DNA of 64,000 nucleotides from Kalymmatonema hyalinum WJT4-NPBG1. GTDB taxonomy: Bacteria; Cyanobacteriota; Cyanobacteriia; Cyanobacteriales; Nostocaceae. How positions within the stretch are numbered: position 1 is the stretch's first letter; every line of letters starts with the position of its first letter. The DNA lies in the NCBI GenBank assembly GCA_019359075.1, contig JAHHIB010000007.1:62001-126000 (forward strand), given 5' to 3'. This document shows positions 9,239-18,497 of this stretch, in pieces. The translations under genes were made by a program, and so were the position numbers. The notes below the pieces were generated by a model. The model was not told where the DNA came from. It did not search any database and saw nothing but the letters and a program-made list of their open reading frames with translations.

Positions 9239-11209
9239 TTATCGACCGACATAGAGCGGCACGGCTCGTCCTTCACCGCGCCAGAGGAGTTTGTCTTGGA
9301 TGAGGTCGCGAGTTTTGGAACCACGAGTCTCTTGAACGTGAATTTTGCTCTGGGTTACTCCGAAGCCTACCGTCCCGTAGGAGAGCGAGACGCGCGAGTT
9401 GTTGTTGATGAACGCCACGTCATTTGGTGAGACGTTTACGTTGTAGTAGAGAGCCCCTCCGAGAAGTTCAGTCGCGCCGCCTCCCGTCGTGTGGATGATC
9501 GTGTTAAGGTATCCTTCAGTCTTGAATCCTAATATCCAGAGCGCTCCGCCGTTGTTGAAGACCCTCGTTACGCTGCCTTCAGGATCGAACTGTCGTGCCC
9601 ACACTTGTTGCGGATGCTCGAACTGCCACCCGATGGCGCTCACATCCTCAATAAAGAGCTTGCCCACGCCTTTGGTGTTGCGGAACGTGTACTTAAAAGA
9701 CGGCGTGCCACATTGGATATCTTTGAGGAAGAGCGTTCGGGACGTCGCCTGCTCGAACCCTATGAATCCGGGGTGAGGAGAGTTCGAGGGGTCATTGATC
9801 CAGATATGCTCGATTGTCACGGCTTGAGGCGCTCCATTCTCAATGCGGAATAGTGGCTGCGGATTGTCTTTGTTCGCAAACGCCTCCCCGGTCGGAGCAA
9901 GCGTGGGATTGGCTCCGATAATTCTCCGCACATTCTTCCTTACATGTAACGTGCCTCGTATGGAGTACATACCGAGTGGGATGTATACGGTGGACTTGCC
10001 AGAGTCGAGCGCCTTTTGAAATGCATTCGTACTGTCAACGCTCTTGTCGTTGCCCACCTTTCGCGCGCCGAAATCCTCCACGTTCGCCCAGTTCGATAGG
10101 TTGTTGTCGTGGTAGGCTGGCGGCTCCTCAACAGGAAGGTTAAGTGAGGTTTTCGGTGAGTTGGGGAAGAGCGTAAACGGAGGGCTTGAAGTGTACTCGC
10201 TCACCGTCGTCTTTTTGACCACCTGACCGTTCTGCTTGATCGCTGATCGGTACCCGGACGTCCGAACATTTCTGACGAAGAGACGACCGTCGTTGTTGTT
10301 CTCAATAGCGCTTACTGAGGAGTTGCCGCCTTGGAGGTTGCCGTCAACAAGCGTAATCAAGCCGATTACGGTGTTGTTGCGAACTGCGGGGACGCTGTTG
10401 GTGCTTGAGAGGTCTCGTATTGCAAGGACGTTGCCTTGGTTCTCGATTCCGACCTTACGTTGGTTGTGAAGCGTAATGTGTTCAAGCGTCACGCCGTAGC
10501 TTGCTCCTGAATAGACCCGGATGCCGTAGTCAAAGCCTTTGACGAGAAGGTTCTTGATGAGACCTGGACCCATTAAGCCTCGACTCATGTCTAGCCCAAC
10601 AACCCCTCGACCACGGATAATCACGTTGCGGACAGCGCCGAGGTTGCTCGCAAGGTAGTCAAGCGCGATCGCTCCACGATTATTCCCGGTATCGATTGTG
10701 ATGTCCTCGACATAGTTTGCAAATGCCTGGTTTCCTTCGCCTCTTTCCAAATATTCCTTGCTTACATGGTTTCCGTCGTTTGACGATGCTGCATATACTA
10801 CTGCTTTCGGATGGGTGGGGTCAGCGTAACCAGGGGCATTGTTCTTCAAGCGAATAGTCGTGGTAGCCCGATTCTGTCCCTGAAGCCACGTGAACGCCTC
10901 GAACTTTCCGCTGAGGTTCCGATACTCAAGGCGATCGCTGACAAGGTAGGTGCCGGCGGGAAAGTAGATGGGTCTTCTGTGGTTTTCCTGGATGGCTTTA
11001 CGAATTGCCTTAGTGTCGTCGGTGACTCCGTCGCCTTTGGCTCCGTACTGAGTTTTGACATTGATGGCGATGGCTTTTGGGAAGAATTTATCGCTGGTGA
11101 CGGAGTTCACACATTTAAAGAAGAAGAAGCAGGAAGTAAGAAGAACAAGACAAGCGAGGGCAAACCTCCATGTAATACCAGCGAAGGAAGAATAGGATTT
11201 TCTACGCAT
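9239..11209 (-). CDS. Membrane-anchored or secreted beta-helix protein (pectate-lyase superfamily)
   Basis: 656 aa. A hydrophobic segment at about residues 8-30, ending in Cys residues, looks like a signal anchor or possibly a lipoprotein-like signal. Then follow two tandem Pectate_lyase_3-type modules. The first begins 'NVKTQYGAKGDGVTDDTKAI' with 'YFPAGTYLVSDRL'; the second begins 'NVEDFGARKVGNDKSVDSTNAF' with 'YIPLGMYSIRGTL'. Such right-handed beta-helices bind or cleave polysaccharide. The TTG start at 11239 is rejected in favour of ATG 11209. The gene is clearly richer in G+C than the glycosyltransferase genes around it, suggesting separate ancestry. It is a paralogue of 11988-14186 and transcribed against the glycan genes. 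Substrate and lyase activity are unknown. Confidence 0.8.
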   Translation of the reverse strand: MRRKSYSSFAGITWRFALACLVLLTSCFFFFKCVNSVTSDKFFPKAIAINVKTQYGAKGDGVTDDTKAIRKAIQENHRRPIYFPAGTYLVSDRLEYRNLSGKFEAFTWLQGQNRATTTIRLKNNAPGYADPTHPKAVVYAASSNDGNHVSKEYLERGEGNQAFANYVEDITIDTGNNRGAIALDYLASNLGAVRNVIIRGRGVVGLDMSRGLMGPGLIKNLLVKGFDYGIRVYSGASYGVTLEHITLHNQRKVGIENQGNVLAIRDLSSTNSVPAVRNNTVIGLITLVDGNLQGGNSSVSAIENNNDGRLFVRNVRTSGYRSAIKQNGQVVKKTTVSEYTSSPPFTLFPNSPKTSLNLPVEEPPAYHDNNLSNWANVEDFGARKVGNDKSVDSTNAFQKALDSGKSTVYIPLGMYSIRGTLHVRKNVRRIIGANPTLAPTGEAFANKDNPQPLFRIENGAPQAVTIEHIWINDPSNSPHPGFIGFEQATSRTLFLKDIQCGTPSFKYTFRNTKGVGKLFIEDVSAIGWQFEHPQQVWARQFDPEGSVTRVFNNGGALWILGFKTEGYLNTIIHTTGGGATELLGGALYYNVNVSPNDVAFINNNSRVSLSYGTVGFGVTQSKIHVQETRGSKTRDLIQDKLLWRGEGRAVPLYVGR

Positions 11210-11457
11210 ATTTATTAATTTGTAACATCTATAACACAAACTGCGCCTGTTTAGTTTACAGAAATCGCATTCCTAATTTAGATGATAGCTTCATGTAGAC
11301 GGCGGTTAGGCTCTGGAGCTTCTATTTAGTTGTTGCTGTCAAAAAAGAGGTTCATTAGGATTTTGTATAAAAAATTGCTCAAAAGCGGAGACGCGTAGCG
11401 TCTCCCTTAGGAGAAGGGCTTGTCGTTAGACATCGCCTGGATAAAAATAACAAAGAT

Positions 11458-11590
11458 TATGGCGGGGGACTTCCCGCCCGTCTAGTTAAATGTGAGGGGG
11501 TGAAGACTCTAGGCTGAAGCTAAGGGGAAAGCGGCGATCCATGCGGAGCAAACGGAGAACACGGTAAACTCCGGAGTCGAACAACCCTAA
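11458..11590 (+). ncRNA. Candidate structured RNA or RNA-bearing element remnant
   Basis: Seen: a G+C-rich island in A+T-rich DNA with nested complementarity. Hairpin GGCGGG (11461-11466) / CCCGCC (11473-11478). A two-part closing stem GGGT (11498-11501) / ACCC (11584-11587) and GACTC (11505-11509) / GAGTC (11574-11578), separated by an A/G-rich internal loop (GAA versus GAACA). Inside it, CGGAG (11553-11557) / CTCCG (11569-11573) stacks directly on the second stem. The layout recalls mobile-element RNAs (a group II intron domain or a HEARO/omega-RNA), but I cannot match a family. The strand is chosen from the folding only. Confidence 0.3.
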
Positions 11591-11686
11591 ACCAAATCAT
11601 GCCTATCATAATTTTTGTATAAATTTCGCGCTTAGCTATTTATAGAACATGATTCGCAAGGGACAAGTTTAGGGAGCTTCGCCCAG

Positions 11687-11735
11687 ATAAAGAGTAGCTC
11701 CACTACCAAAGCGGAGCTACTCTCTTATAGTACTA
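11687..11735. repeat. 49-bp hairpin repeat, copy 2 (loop orientation B)
   Basis: Same arms GAGTAGCTCC (11692-11701) / GGAGCTACTC (11713-11722) and same flanks as copy 1 at 9176-9224, but the loop reads ACTACCAAAGC, the exact reverse complement of copy 1's loop. Only one base in the outer flanks differs by eye. It lies about 250 bp beyond the stop of the second beta-helix gene. Confidence 0.85.
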
Positions 11736-11987
11736 AAACCGAACATTTCGGAAAACTGACTCTGGCTGAACAAGTGTTGAGCGACTTCGTCGGAAGGCAG
11801 AAGTAAAAAGACAGAGGTCAGAAGGTTTTATGAAGTTTTTCAGTAAAACTTTTGCCTTGCGACCGAAAAGGATATATGCGAACGCATTTATTCGTGGAAA
11901 AAATAAAAAATTTTTCCTTTCTGAATCCCCCGAATTTATTTGTGGGGTTCCCTTCAGCATAACTGCCTTTTGCCTTCTCAATGGTTC

Positions 11988-14186
11988 TTATGAATACCCT
12001 GTAAACAGCGGCACCAGAAGCGGGAGTTGGGTGGCTAAAAACTGACGCTTCTCTCCTTTGCGCGTCTCCTCGATTAGAATGTCGTAGGTATAGTCTGGAT
12101 CGTAGTTGATATGGCGATAAACCAGCGAGGTGCTTGAGTCCTTGTTAATGAATGCTGGTTGCTGCTTCTCTTGAGCAGAAAACTTATGCGCCGGATTGAT
12201 CACCCCTCCGAGCAATTCACTCTTCCCGCCGTTCCGCGTTTCGAGAACTGTGCCATCGTGTTCGGTCTTGAGTCCCAAAATCCAGATATTGCCACCGTTA
12301 TTGGTGATCTTGGTTCCACCGTCGTATTCGTCATTGAGTTGTCGTGCCCAAACGTTCTGATTAGGCTGAACATAAAGGGGTTCAATATTTACGTCCTCAA
12401 GGAATAAGTCACCTGCACCAGGGCTTGAGGTGTATTGATAGTTCCCATGCTTAAGCGCTACCGGTCGCGATGATTTTTGCTCCACTTTCACTCCATAACC
12501 GAACTGCTCAATGATGAGCGGATCTGAACTATCACCCTCGACCACAAACTTAATGCCGCCGCCGTTTATGCCCTCGCCGGCCCCATTGACCACCGATGAA
12601 AACCCGATGATGCGCTTGACTGATGCGGGAACCGTTACCACGGTTTCGTTATAGGAGAAGTATACACCGTTCTTTTCTAGAATCGCACCATTTTCATATG
12701 CAGAGTGATCGAAGGGGAAGTAGATTGTGGACTTACCAGAGTTGAGCACCGACTGCAACCTACTGGTATCGCCGTACGCCCCAGCGTCAAAACGTCCCCA
12801 GTTGTCCATATTGTTGTCCTGGTACTCCGGAGTCTCCTTGATTGGTAAGTTGAGAGACTTGTTCGGACTGTCGAATAACTCGGAGGTATTCGAGGCATAT
12901 TCGGTCTGCGTTGCGCCAGGAACCACCACGCCTTGCAACTTAATCGCTGACTGGTAGCCACTGGTGGTGATGTTACGTGCGTAGAGTTGACCTTCGGTTT
13001 CAATGGCGCTAACATTGGCTGCGCCCCCTTGCAAGTTGGCATCCAGTAAGGTAACCATACCAGCCCAGCTGTTTTGCTTAATCACTGGTACGGAGTTGTT
13101 GCTGTGCAGTCCGCGAATCGTTAGCGCGCCGTCAACATTGTTAATAGCTGCTACCCGCTGGTTGTTTAGGGTAATGTTCTCGAAAGTCGGACCATACTCA
13201 GTAGGAGTAACCCGAATGCCATAATCAAAGCCGTCAATCTGGACATTTTTGATCAGACACGGACCTGGCCAATTGCGATCCATCCCGAGACCAACAAAAC
13301 CTTTGCCGTCTTCGGATTTAATCGTCACATCCTTCATTGAGCCTACGTTGTTGGAAACGTAGTCGATGCCGATGGCAGCAGAATTGTTATTTCCAGTGTT
13401 AACGCTGAGGTTCCAGATGTTCTGGCGGAAAGCCATGTTGCCATCTTGGGTTTGAATAACTGCCTTGGGGGCAGCAGGGTTGCTGAAGCCTGCTGCATTA
13501 TCCTTGAGTCGGATGACGGTCTTGCCACTGCCCTGACCTTGGAGGGTAACGTTACAACCGACCCAATCGATTGTATCGCTCACGTCATACGTACCAGCTG
13601 GCAAGTAAAGTGCTTTGGGCAGACCGTTATACTGATCGGGTACACTAAATAACGGGTTGCCGTTAGCATCACGCCGCCCATCGTCAAGCGCTTTCTGGAT
13701 AGCAGCAGTATCGTCGATGCCATCGTCAGGCTTAGCACCGTAGTCAAGGATGCTCTTCATGAAGCCGTCTGGAAAATTAATCGGATTTTCCAGAGTCGTA
13801 TTGTAGGTTTGCCCAGAGTCGGGCACAGTTGAATCTGATCCAATGGAGGCAGCTCTGCTTTGGGGAAAGCTATTGTCACTCAAATTGCCGATTAGGCTAT
13901 CGCTGCTGCCGGAATCATAGAGGAGAGAAGCACTCTGAGGAAGAGGATCAGCCGCACTGGATACGGTAGTGTCTTTAACTGCTGGGTCAAAGGGCGGATT
14001 GAGGTTGCTGCTCTGCATTAGTCCATTGCTAATGTCAGTCCCAGTCGATAGCGGTGATGCACCCATGGTTCTGTACACATCCTGAGATTTCAGGAATCCC
14101 CCCCCCTCAAATACAGATCTGAGATGTAGCGAAATCTGGTCTGAAGCTTGGGGAGATTTTTGCAGCGGCATTGTAACGCCTTCCAT
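11988..14186 (-). CDS. Beta-helix protein (pectate-lyase superfamily), paralogue of 9239-11209
   Basis: 732 aa. No signal peptide is visible. The first ~140 residues are Ser/Thr/Pro/Asp-rich and probably disordered. A Pectate_lyase_3 module follows, opening with 'ILDYGAKPDDGIDDTAAIQKAL' and 'YLPAGTYDVSDTI'. A second, more divergent module starts near 'FDAGAYGDTSRLQSVLNSGKSTIYFP'. The central part closely parallels the 656-aa neighbour, including 'SNLGAVRNV'/'SNNVGSMKDV', 'FDYGIRV' and 'LQGG' landmarks, so the two arose by duplication. AAGGAG lies 11 bases before the ATG. With no signal it may leave the cell by another route or act inside. A role in trimming or binding the local polysaccharide is inference. 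Confidence 0.78.
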   Translation of the reverse strand: MEGVTMPLQKSPQASDQISLHLRSVFEGGGFLKSQDVYRTMGASPLSTGTDISNGLMQSSNLNPPFDPAVKDTTVSSAADPLPQSASLLYDSGSSDSLIGNLSDNSFPQSRAASIGSDSTVPDSGQTYNTTLENPINFPDGFMKSILDYGAKPDDGIDDTAAIQKALDDGRRDANGNPLFSVPDQYNGLPKALYLPAGTYDVSDTIDWVGCNVTLQGQGSGKTVIRLKDNAAGFSNPAAPKAVIQTQDGNMAFRQNIWNLSVNTGNNNSAAIGIDYVSNNVGSMKDVTIKSEDGKGFVGLGMDRNWPGPCLIKNVQIDGFDYGIRVTPTEYGPTFENITLNNQRVAAINNVDGALTIRGLHSNNSVPVIKQNSWAGMVTLLDANLQGGAANVSAIETEGQLYARNITTSGYQSAIKLQGVVVPGATQTEYASNTSELFDSPNKSLNLPIKETPEYQDNNMDNWGRFDAGAYGDTSRLQSVLNSGKSTIYFPFDHSAYENGAILEKNGVYFSYNETVVTVPASVKRIIGFSSVVNGAGEGINGGGIKFVVEGDSSDPLIIEQFGYGVKVEQKSSRPVALKHGNYQYTSSPGAGDLFLEDVNIEPLYVQPNQNVWARQLNDEYDGGTKITNNGGNIWILGLKTEHDGTVLETRNGGKSELLGGVINPAHKFSAQEKQQPAFINKDSSTSLVYRHINYDPDYTYDILIEETRKGEKRQFLATQLPLLVPLFTGYS

Positions 14187-14662
14187 GGGTTATTATTCTC
14201 CTTCGCTAGTATGATCTTATACTATGCTGGTTGATACAAAGCTGTCAAGGTTTGGGAACAAATATGGAAAAAAGGTGTTTATGTAGACATTGCGGTTAGA
14301 GCCACAGGAAAGTTTGACTTCAGCACACCTAAAGGCAATTGCAGACAGAGTATCAATTGCAAACACTGCCGTCCAGTTTATAGACGAGAGGGGTATTCTT
14401 TTGCAGAATTTCTCTACTTTTGTCCAGCAAATCAAGGTTTAGAACTGTACTGACCGCCTCAGGGGCTCGCCCTTCTGGTCGTTAAACAGTTCTGTACCAC
14501 CAGTCTTTACAAAAGCTTTACAAAATTAGATAACAATTTCTTCCGATTAATCCTGATTCTTCTAGAGGTTACAGAAGAATCCAGTAGTAACACGGTAATT
14601 ATCTACCTACCTTTATCGCCATTCTATTAAAAAATGATCCTACAATCCGAAACAAGCCAAGC
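14187..14662. other. Spacer upstream of GT2 genes
   Basis: About 475 bp, A+T-rich, between the divergent beta-helix gene and the GT2 remnant, so it probably carries promoters in both directions. I see no protein gene, tRNA or strong terminator in it. Confidence 0.5.
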
Positions 14663-14737
14663 ATGATTAGTGTAATGACCCCAGTTTACAACGGCGAGAA
14701 ATTCATTGAGTCTTGTAGCAAAGTCATAATCAAATAG
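14663..14737 (+). pseudogene. GT2 glycosyltransferase remnant (N-terminal 24 residues)
   Basis: ATG 14663 opens a frame reading MISVMTPVYNGEKFIES, the standard first strand and loop of a family 2 glycosyltransferase, and stops at TAG 14735-14737 after 24 codons. No continuation is visible in other frames before the intact GT2 gene at 14800. It is a leftover of a deleted gene. Confidence 0.75.
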
Positions 14738-14799
14738 TCTGAATACTAAAATAACTTACACTCAGAATCAAGGATTAATTGAAGTACAAGGAGCAACGT

Positions 14800-15906
14800 A
14801 TGCAAGAACTGCAAACTGAAAAACTGCAACCCATTAAACTGCCCCAACTTCCTGATAATCCATTGGTTTCAGTGTTGGTTGCCAACTACAACTATGCCAA
14901 ATATATCAGTGAAACTTTAGAAAGTGTTCTTTGTCAAACCTACCTACATTTTGAAGTAATCGTTTGTGATGATGGCTCTACCGACAACTCCTGTGAAATC
15001 ATAGAAACCTATGTTCAGAAAGACCCCAGGATTAAGCTGATTCGCAAGCAAAATGGAGGGGTTGCTACCGCTATGAATACAGCATATCGGCAAAGTAAGG
15101 GGCAGATTGTCTGTATATTAGATGCGGATGATCTCTGGATGCCTAACAAGTTGGAAAGGGTAGTACAGAAATTTAGGTCTGAGCCACAGTGCGGTTTTGT
15201 AATTCACAATGTGATTCAAGTTGATGGGGATGGCAACTTTATAAAATCGACACCGATGTTTGAGAGTTTGGCTTCCGGATGGATGGCACCATTTGCTCTG
15301 CAAAATGGTGGACATGTTGGCAACATACCGCCAGCTTCTGCACTCAGTATTCGACGCGAAGTTGCTAACTACATATTTCCAATTAATGAAGCGTTTTTGC
15401 GTAATGCAGATTCTCTGATGATCTCTGTTGGTGTATTATTAACGGTAATCAAATCTGTACCGGAGGTGCTAACTAAGTTTCGTTTGCACGGAAAAAACAC
15501 TTCCAGTCAATCGACTTCGACTGCAGATTTCTTTGAGCGGGAGCAAGCTTCTCATGCGCGTGTGCATCAAGAGCAGAAACGGCTGCTGACAGATGTTTAT
15601 GGTTCAGAGATTGCACAGAAGCTAACAGATTTACAGTCCAGCATAGGAATCTGCCACGACCTCTACATAATTACCCGCCTGAAAGATGCATGCAAGGTTG
15701 AGCGCAGAAAGGCACATCAACAACTCATTACTCACCCCCAGTTTGATACCCAGTTTAACTGGTTTAATCCTAAGAGGTGGTTATTCCAATGGGATCTACC
15801 TGATGTACTTTTTACAATTCTATTTAATCAGGTGTATGGTGTAAGTCCCCTGAAACGCTTAGTGAGACGCTTGAACTGGCAATTCTTTAAGGCATCAACA
15901 CAATAA
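14800..15906 (+). CDS. Glycosyltransferase family 2
   Basis: 368 aa GT-A inverting transferase. Seen: 'VSVLVANYNYAKYISETLESVLCQTY', the first acidic motif 'VCDDGSTDNS', 'NGGVATAMNTAYRQSKGQIVCILDADDLW' carrying the DxD that binds metal and nucleotide sugar, and a C-terminal helical tail. ATG 14800 is preferred to TTG 14779 because AAGGAG sits 6 bases before it. It should transfer one sugar in the cytosol to the glycan made by this locus. The donor is unknown. Confidence 0.9.
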   Translation: MQELQTEKLQPIKLPQLPDNPLVSVLVANYNYAKYISETLESVLCQTYLHFEVIVCDDGSTDNSCEIIETYVQKDPRIKLIRKQNGGVATAMNTAYRQSKGQIVCILDADDLWMPNKLERVVQKFRSEPQCGFVIHNVIQVDGDGNFIKSTPMFESLASGWMAPFALQNGGHVGNIPPASALSIRREVANYIFPINEAFLRNADSLMISVGVLLTVIKSVPEVLTKFRLHGKNTSSQSTSTADFFEREQASHARVHQEQKRLLTDVYGSEIAQKLTDLQSSIGICHDLYIITRLKDACKVERRKAHQQLITHPQFDTQFNWFNPKRWLFQWDLPDVLFTILFNQVYGVSPLKRLVRRLNWQFFKASTQ

Positions 15907-16024
15907 GCAAAGAAATACACAATGCACTTTCGCTCGAGGTATTTATGTTTTTCAAGCGGCTGAAGCTAGTGCTTAAGCGTTCAGATTTCCAATCACCTAT
16001 GTACCAAAGAGGAGAAAAGGTGTA

Positions 16025-17188
16025 ATGACCACTTCATCCCTACGCGTACTTTTTATCAGTCACGCTTATGTAGTCGGTGTAAATCAGGGAAAGCTTCAGG
16101 CGATCGCTGAAACTGGAACTGAAGTAGGTTTGCTGGCTCCTAGCAACTGGAAAGCATTAGAGTGGAATCGCGTACTTCCACTAGAAACACCCTACCCCAA
16201 TATCAAAACCTATTCAGCACCCGTCCTCTTTGCTGGTAAAGGGGGCGCTCACATCTATGCACCTTGGAAAATTTGGCACTTCCTCAACGACTTTCAACCA
16301 GATGTAGTGCAGGTTGAGGAAGAAGTATTCTCTCTTTGTGCCTTGGAGCTAGCGATTTGGAGCAGGCTTACAGGGAAGCCCCTAGTCATGTTTGGATGGG
16401 AAAACATGGATCGACAACTGCCGCTTCCACGCTACTGGGTTCGTCAATTCGTTATGAGTACGGCAAAGCTGATTATTGCTGGCAATCGTGACGGGGCGGA
16501 TTTGCTGCGTCAATGGGGCTACAACGGGTTAATTGAAGTCATGCCCCAGATGGGAGTAGACACTCAGTTTTTTGCTGCTAGTATGCGCTCGCCTGAGCGG
16601 ACAAATGATGAATTTCACATTGGTTTTTTAGGACGGTTAGTACCTGAAAAGGGTCTTGATATCATATTTGCAGCTGTCCGCCAACTCCAACAGCAAGGAC
16701 TCAAGTGCCGGGTTACCCTCTGCGGTTCCGGTTCTGGTGAAGAAGCTTTGAGGCAGGAGGCGCAAAAGCAGCAAATTGCCGATTTGGTTACTTGGCGAGG
16801 AGGAGTACCCCACCACAAAGCCCCCGAAGAGATCAGCAAATTTGATGTCCTAGTTTTGCCCTCACGGACTGCCCCAACTTGGAAAGAGCAGTTTGGTCAT
16901 GTGCTGATTGAAGCAATGGCAATGGGTGTGCCAGTGATTGGTTCTAGTTCTGGCGAAATTCCCAACGTAATTGGGCGACCCGATTTAGTGTTTCCAGAAG
17001 GAGATGCTCAGGGACTAGCGGCTATTTTGGAGCGCATGATCCGTGAACCAGAGTGGTGGGAAGAAGCTGGACGCTACTGCATGACTAGAGTGTATCAGGA
17101 TTACACACACGAACGGATTGCGGAGCGGTTGCTTAGCCTGTGGCAAACACTGCTCAATCGCAAAAGTAGGCAGTATGCCATGAGTTAG
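16025..17188 (+). CDS. Glycosyltransferase family 4
   Basis: 387 aa GT-B enzyme. N-terminal domain with 'FISHAYVVGVNQGKLQAIAE' and 'FQPDVVQVEEEVFSLCALELA'. C-terminal domain with 'HIGFLGRLVPEKGLDIIFAAV', 'CGSGSGEEALRQEA' and 'PSRTAPTWKEQFGHVLIEAMAMGVPVIGSSSGEIP', the E-x7-E donor-binding region. A GAGGAG-type ribosome site precedes the ATG. It is the first of three consecutive + strand GT4 genes and probably acts in the same pathway. Linkage and sugar are unknown. Confidence 0.92.
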   Translation: MTTSSLRVLFISHAYVVGVNQGKLQAIAETGTEVGLLAPSNWKALEWNRVLPLETPYPNIKTYSAPVLFAGKGGAHIYAPWKIWHFLNDFQPDVVQVEEEVFSLCALELAIWSRLTGKPLVMFGWENMDRQLPLPRYWVRQFVMSTAKLIIAGNRDGADLLRQWGYNGLIEVMPQMGVDTQFFAASMRSPERTNDEFHIGFLGRLVPEKGLDIIFAAVRQLQQQGLKCRVTLCGSGSGEEALRQEAQKQQIADLVTWRGGVPHHKAPEEISKFDVLVLPSRTAPTWKEQFGHVLIEAMAMGVPVIGSSSGEIPNVIGRPDLVFPEGDAQGLAAILERMIREPEWWEEAGRYCMTRVYQDYTHERIAERLLSLWQTLLNRKSRQYAMS

Positions 17189-17251
17189 GAAAAGTTGACA
17201 CAGCACTGCTCAAGGTGGTTTTGATGTTGTTTGAATTGTGAGAAATTAGCA

Positions 17252-18388
17252 ATGCGTGTAGCGATCGTGCGTACAATGCCCGAACCTAGCATAGATGCCC
17301 ATACAGAAGGTATTATTGCAGGGCTAAAAGTTGTTCGACCAAATTGGCAGATTGTTGAGTTCAGACCAGTACCTGTTGATAGAAGCAGTAGTTCTTTGTC
17401 TGTCAGAATCAGGAAAAACTACGAGCGTTTCTGGCGCTTTCCAAGGATGGTAGAGCGGCAAGCAGCCGACATCTTTCACATCATCGAACCCTGCGAAGCT
17501 CATATTGTTTATGGCTTGAGGAAGAGAGCTAAACCCGTTATCGTAACCTGTCATGACTTAATCAACTTTTCCTACCCCAGTAATCTCCAAACTTCAGTGC
17601 AACTGCCAATCATCAGTACAGCTTTCTGGAAACACTCTGTCAAAGGTATGCAGTATGCTGACCATATTGTTGCTGTCTCTTCTGCTACAGCCAAAGATAC
17701 AACTCAAATATTGAATATTGAGCCAGCACGTATTTCGGTAATTCCTAACGCTGTTGATGCTATATTTCAACCATCGCCCAAAACAGAAGTTGAGGCTGTA
17801 CGTCAAAAATATGGCATTTCCCCTGAAACAATTTGCTTACTTAATGTTGGTGCAATTCATCCACGTAAAAATATTTCTAATATTCTCATAGCAATACAAA
17901 CATTGCAGCAGCGAGACCTGCCTTTCCATTTATGGAAGGTAGGTGCGGACTTTACCGATGAGCAAAAAAAAATCATAAACAATCAAGGTCTTGAAAAGCA
18001 TATTAGTTACTTAGGTAAACCAGATAAATCTACTTTGATTCAAATCTATAGTGCTGCAGATATGCTATTAGCACCTTCACTTTATGAAGGATTTGGCATG
18101 ACTATTCTGGAGGCCATGGCTTGTGGAACTCCAGTCATCACCTCGAATGTTTCAGCTATGCCTGAAGTAGCAGGAGATGCTGGTGTTCTAGTAGATCCAA
18201 CTAATTATCAAGCAATAGCCGATGCAGTGTGTCATCTTCATAAAAACCCTGTTTACTATCAGGAGTTGGTAGAAAAGGGACTGGCAAGAGTTAAGTCATT
18301 TACTTGGGAAAGAAGTGCAGAGAAAATTGCTGAAATATATGAAAAAATTTTATATAAAAAACAATTACAAGTAGTTGCTAAGACTTAA
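17252..18388 (+). CDS. Glycosyltransferase family 4
   Basis: 378 aa. Seen: 'VIVTCHDLINFSYPSN', the hinge 'ISVIPNAVDAIFQPS', 'CLLNVGAIHPRKNISNILIAI' and the 'LAPSLYEGFGMTILEAMACGTPVITSNVSAMPEVAGDAG' donor site. Start taken at ATG 17252, where the conserved 'RVAIVRTMPEPS' strand begins, rather than the TTG 21 bases earlier. The gene is 60 bp after the previous GT4 and belongs to the same run. The closest family behaviour is mannosyl- or glucosyltransferase, but the donor cannot be read. Confidence 0.92.
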   Translation: MRVAIVRTMPEPSIDAHTEGIIAGLKVVRPNWQIVEFRPVPVDRSSSSLSVRIRKNYERFWRFPRMVERQAADIFHIIEPCEAHIVYGLRKRAKPVIVTCHDLINFSYPSNLQTSVQLPIISTAFWKHSVKGMQYADHIVAVSSATAKDTTQILNIEPARISVIPNAVDAIFQPSPKTEVEAVRQKYGISPETICLLNVGAIHPRKNISNILIAIQTLQQRDLPFHLWKVGADFTDEQKKIINNQGLEKHISYLGKPDKSTLIQIYSAADMLLAPSLYEGFGMTILEAMACGTPVITSNVSAMPEVAGDAGVLVDPTNYQAIADAVCHLHKNPVYYQELVEKGLARVKSFTWERSAEKIAEIYEKILYKKQLQVVAKT

Positions 18389-18497
18389 AGTAGCAAATAC
18401 TTAAAACTAAATTGCTACAAAATTCTTGCACGAATGTATTTCTGTTAAAGCTTAATGCTTCTGGTTGTTTTATCTATTTTGGAGAGGCGCTCTAAGT

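Larger units (their letters stand above)
11240..11987. other. 750-bp spacer with hairpins and a possible structured RNA
   Basis: No convincing protein gene. It holds a perfect 8-bp hairpin at 11387-11405 (GGAGACGC / GCGTCTCC) of a type frequent in Nostocales spacers, a possible structured RNA at 11458-11590, and repeat copy 2 at 11687-11735. The remainder is A+T-rich and I see nothing further in it. Confidence 0.6.

Noticed and set aside
10811-11218. 135-aa + strand frame opposite the first beta-helix gene
   Set aside because: Antisense shadow of a well-supported protein; the higher G+C of that gene produces long spurious frames.
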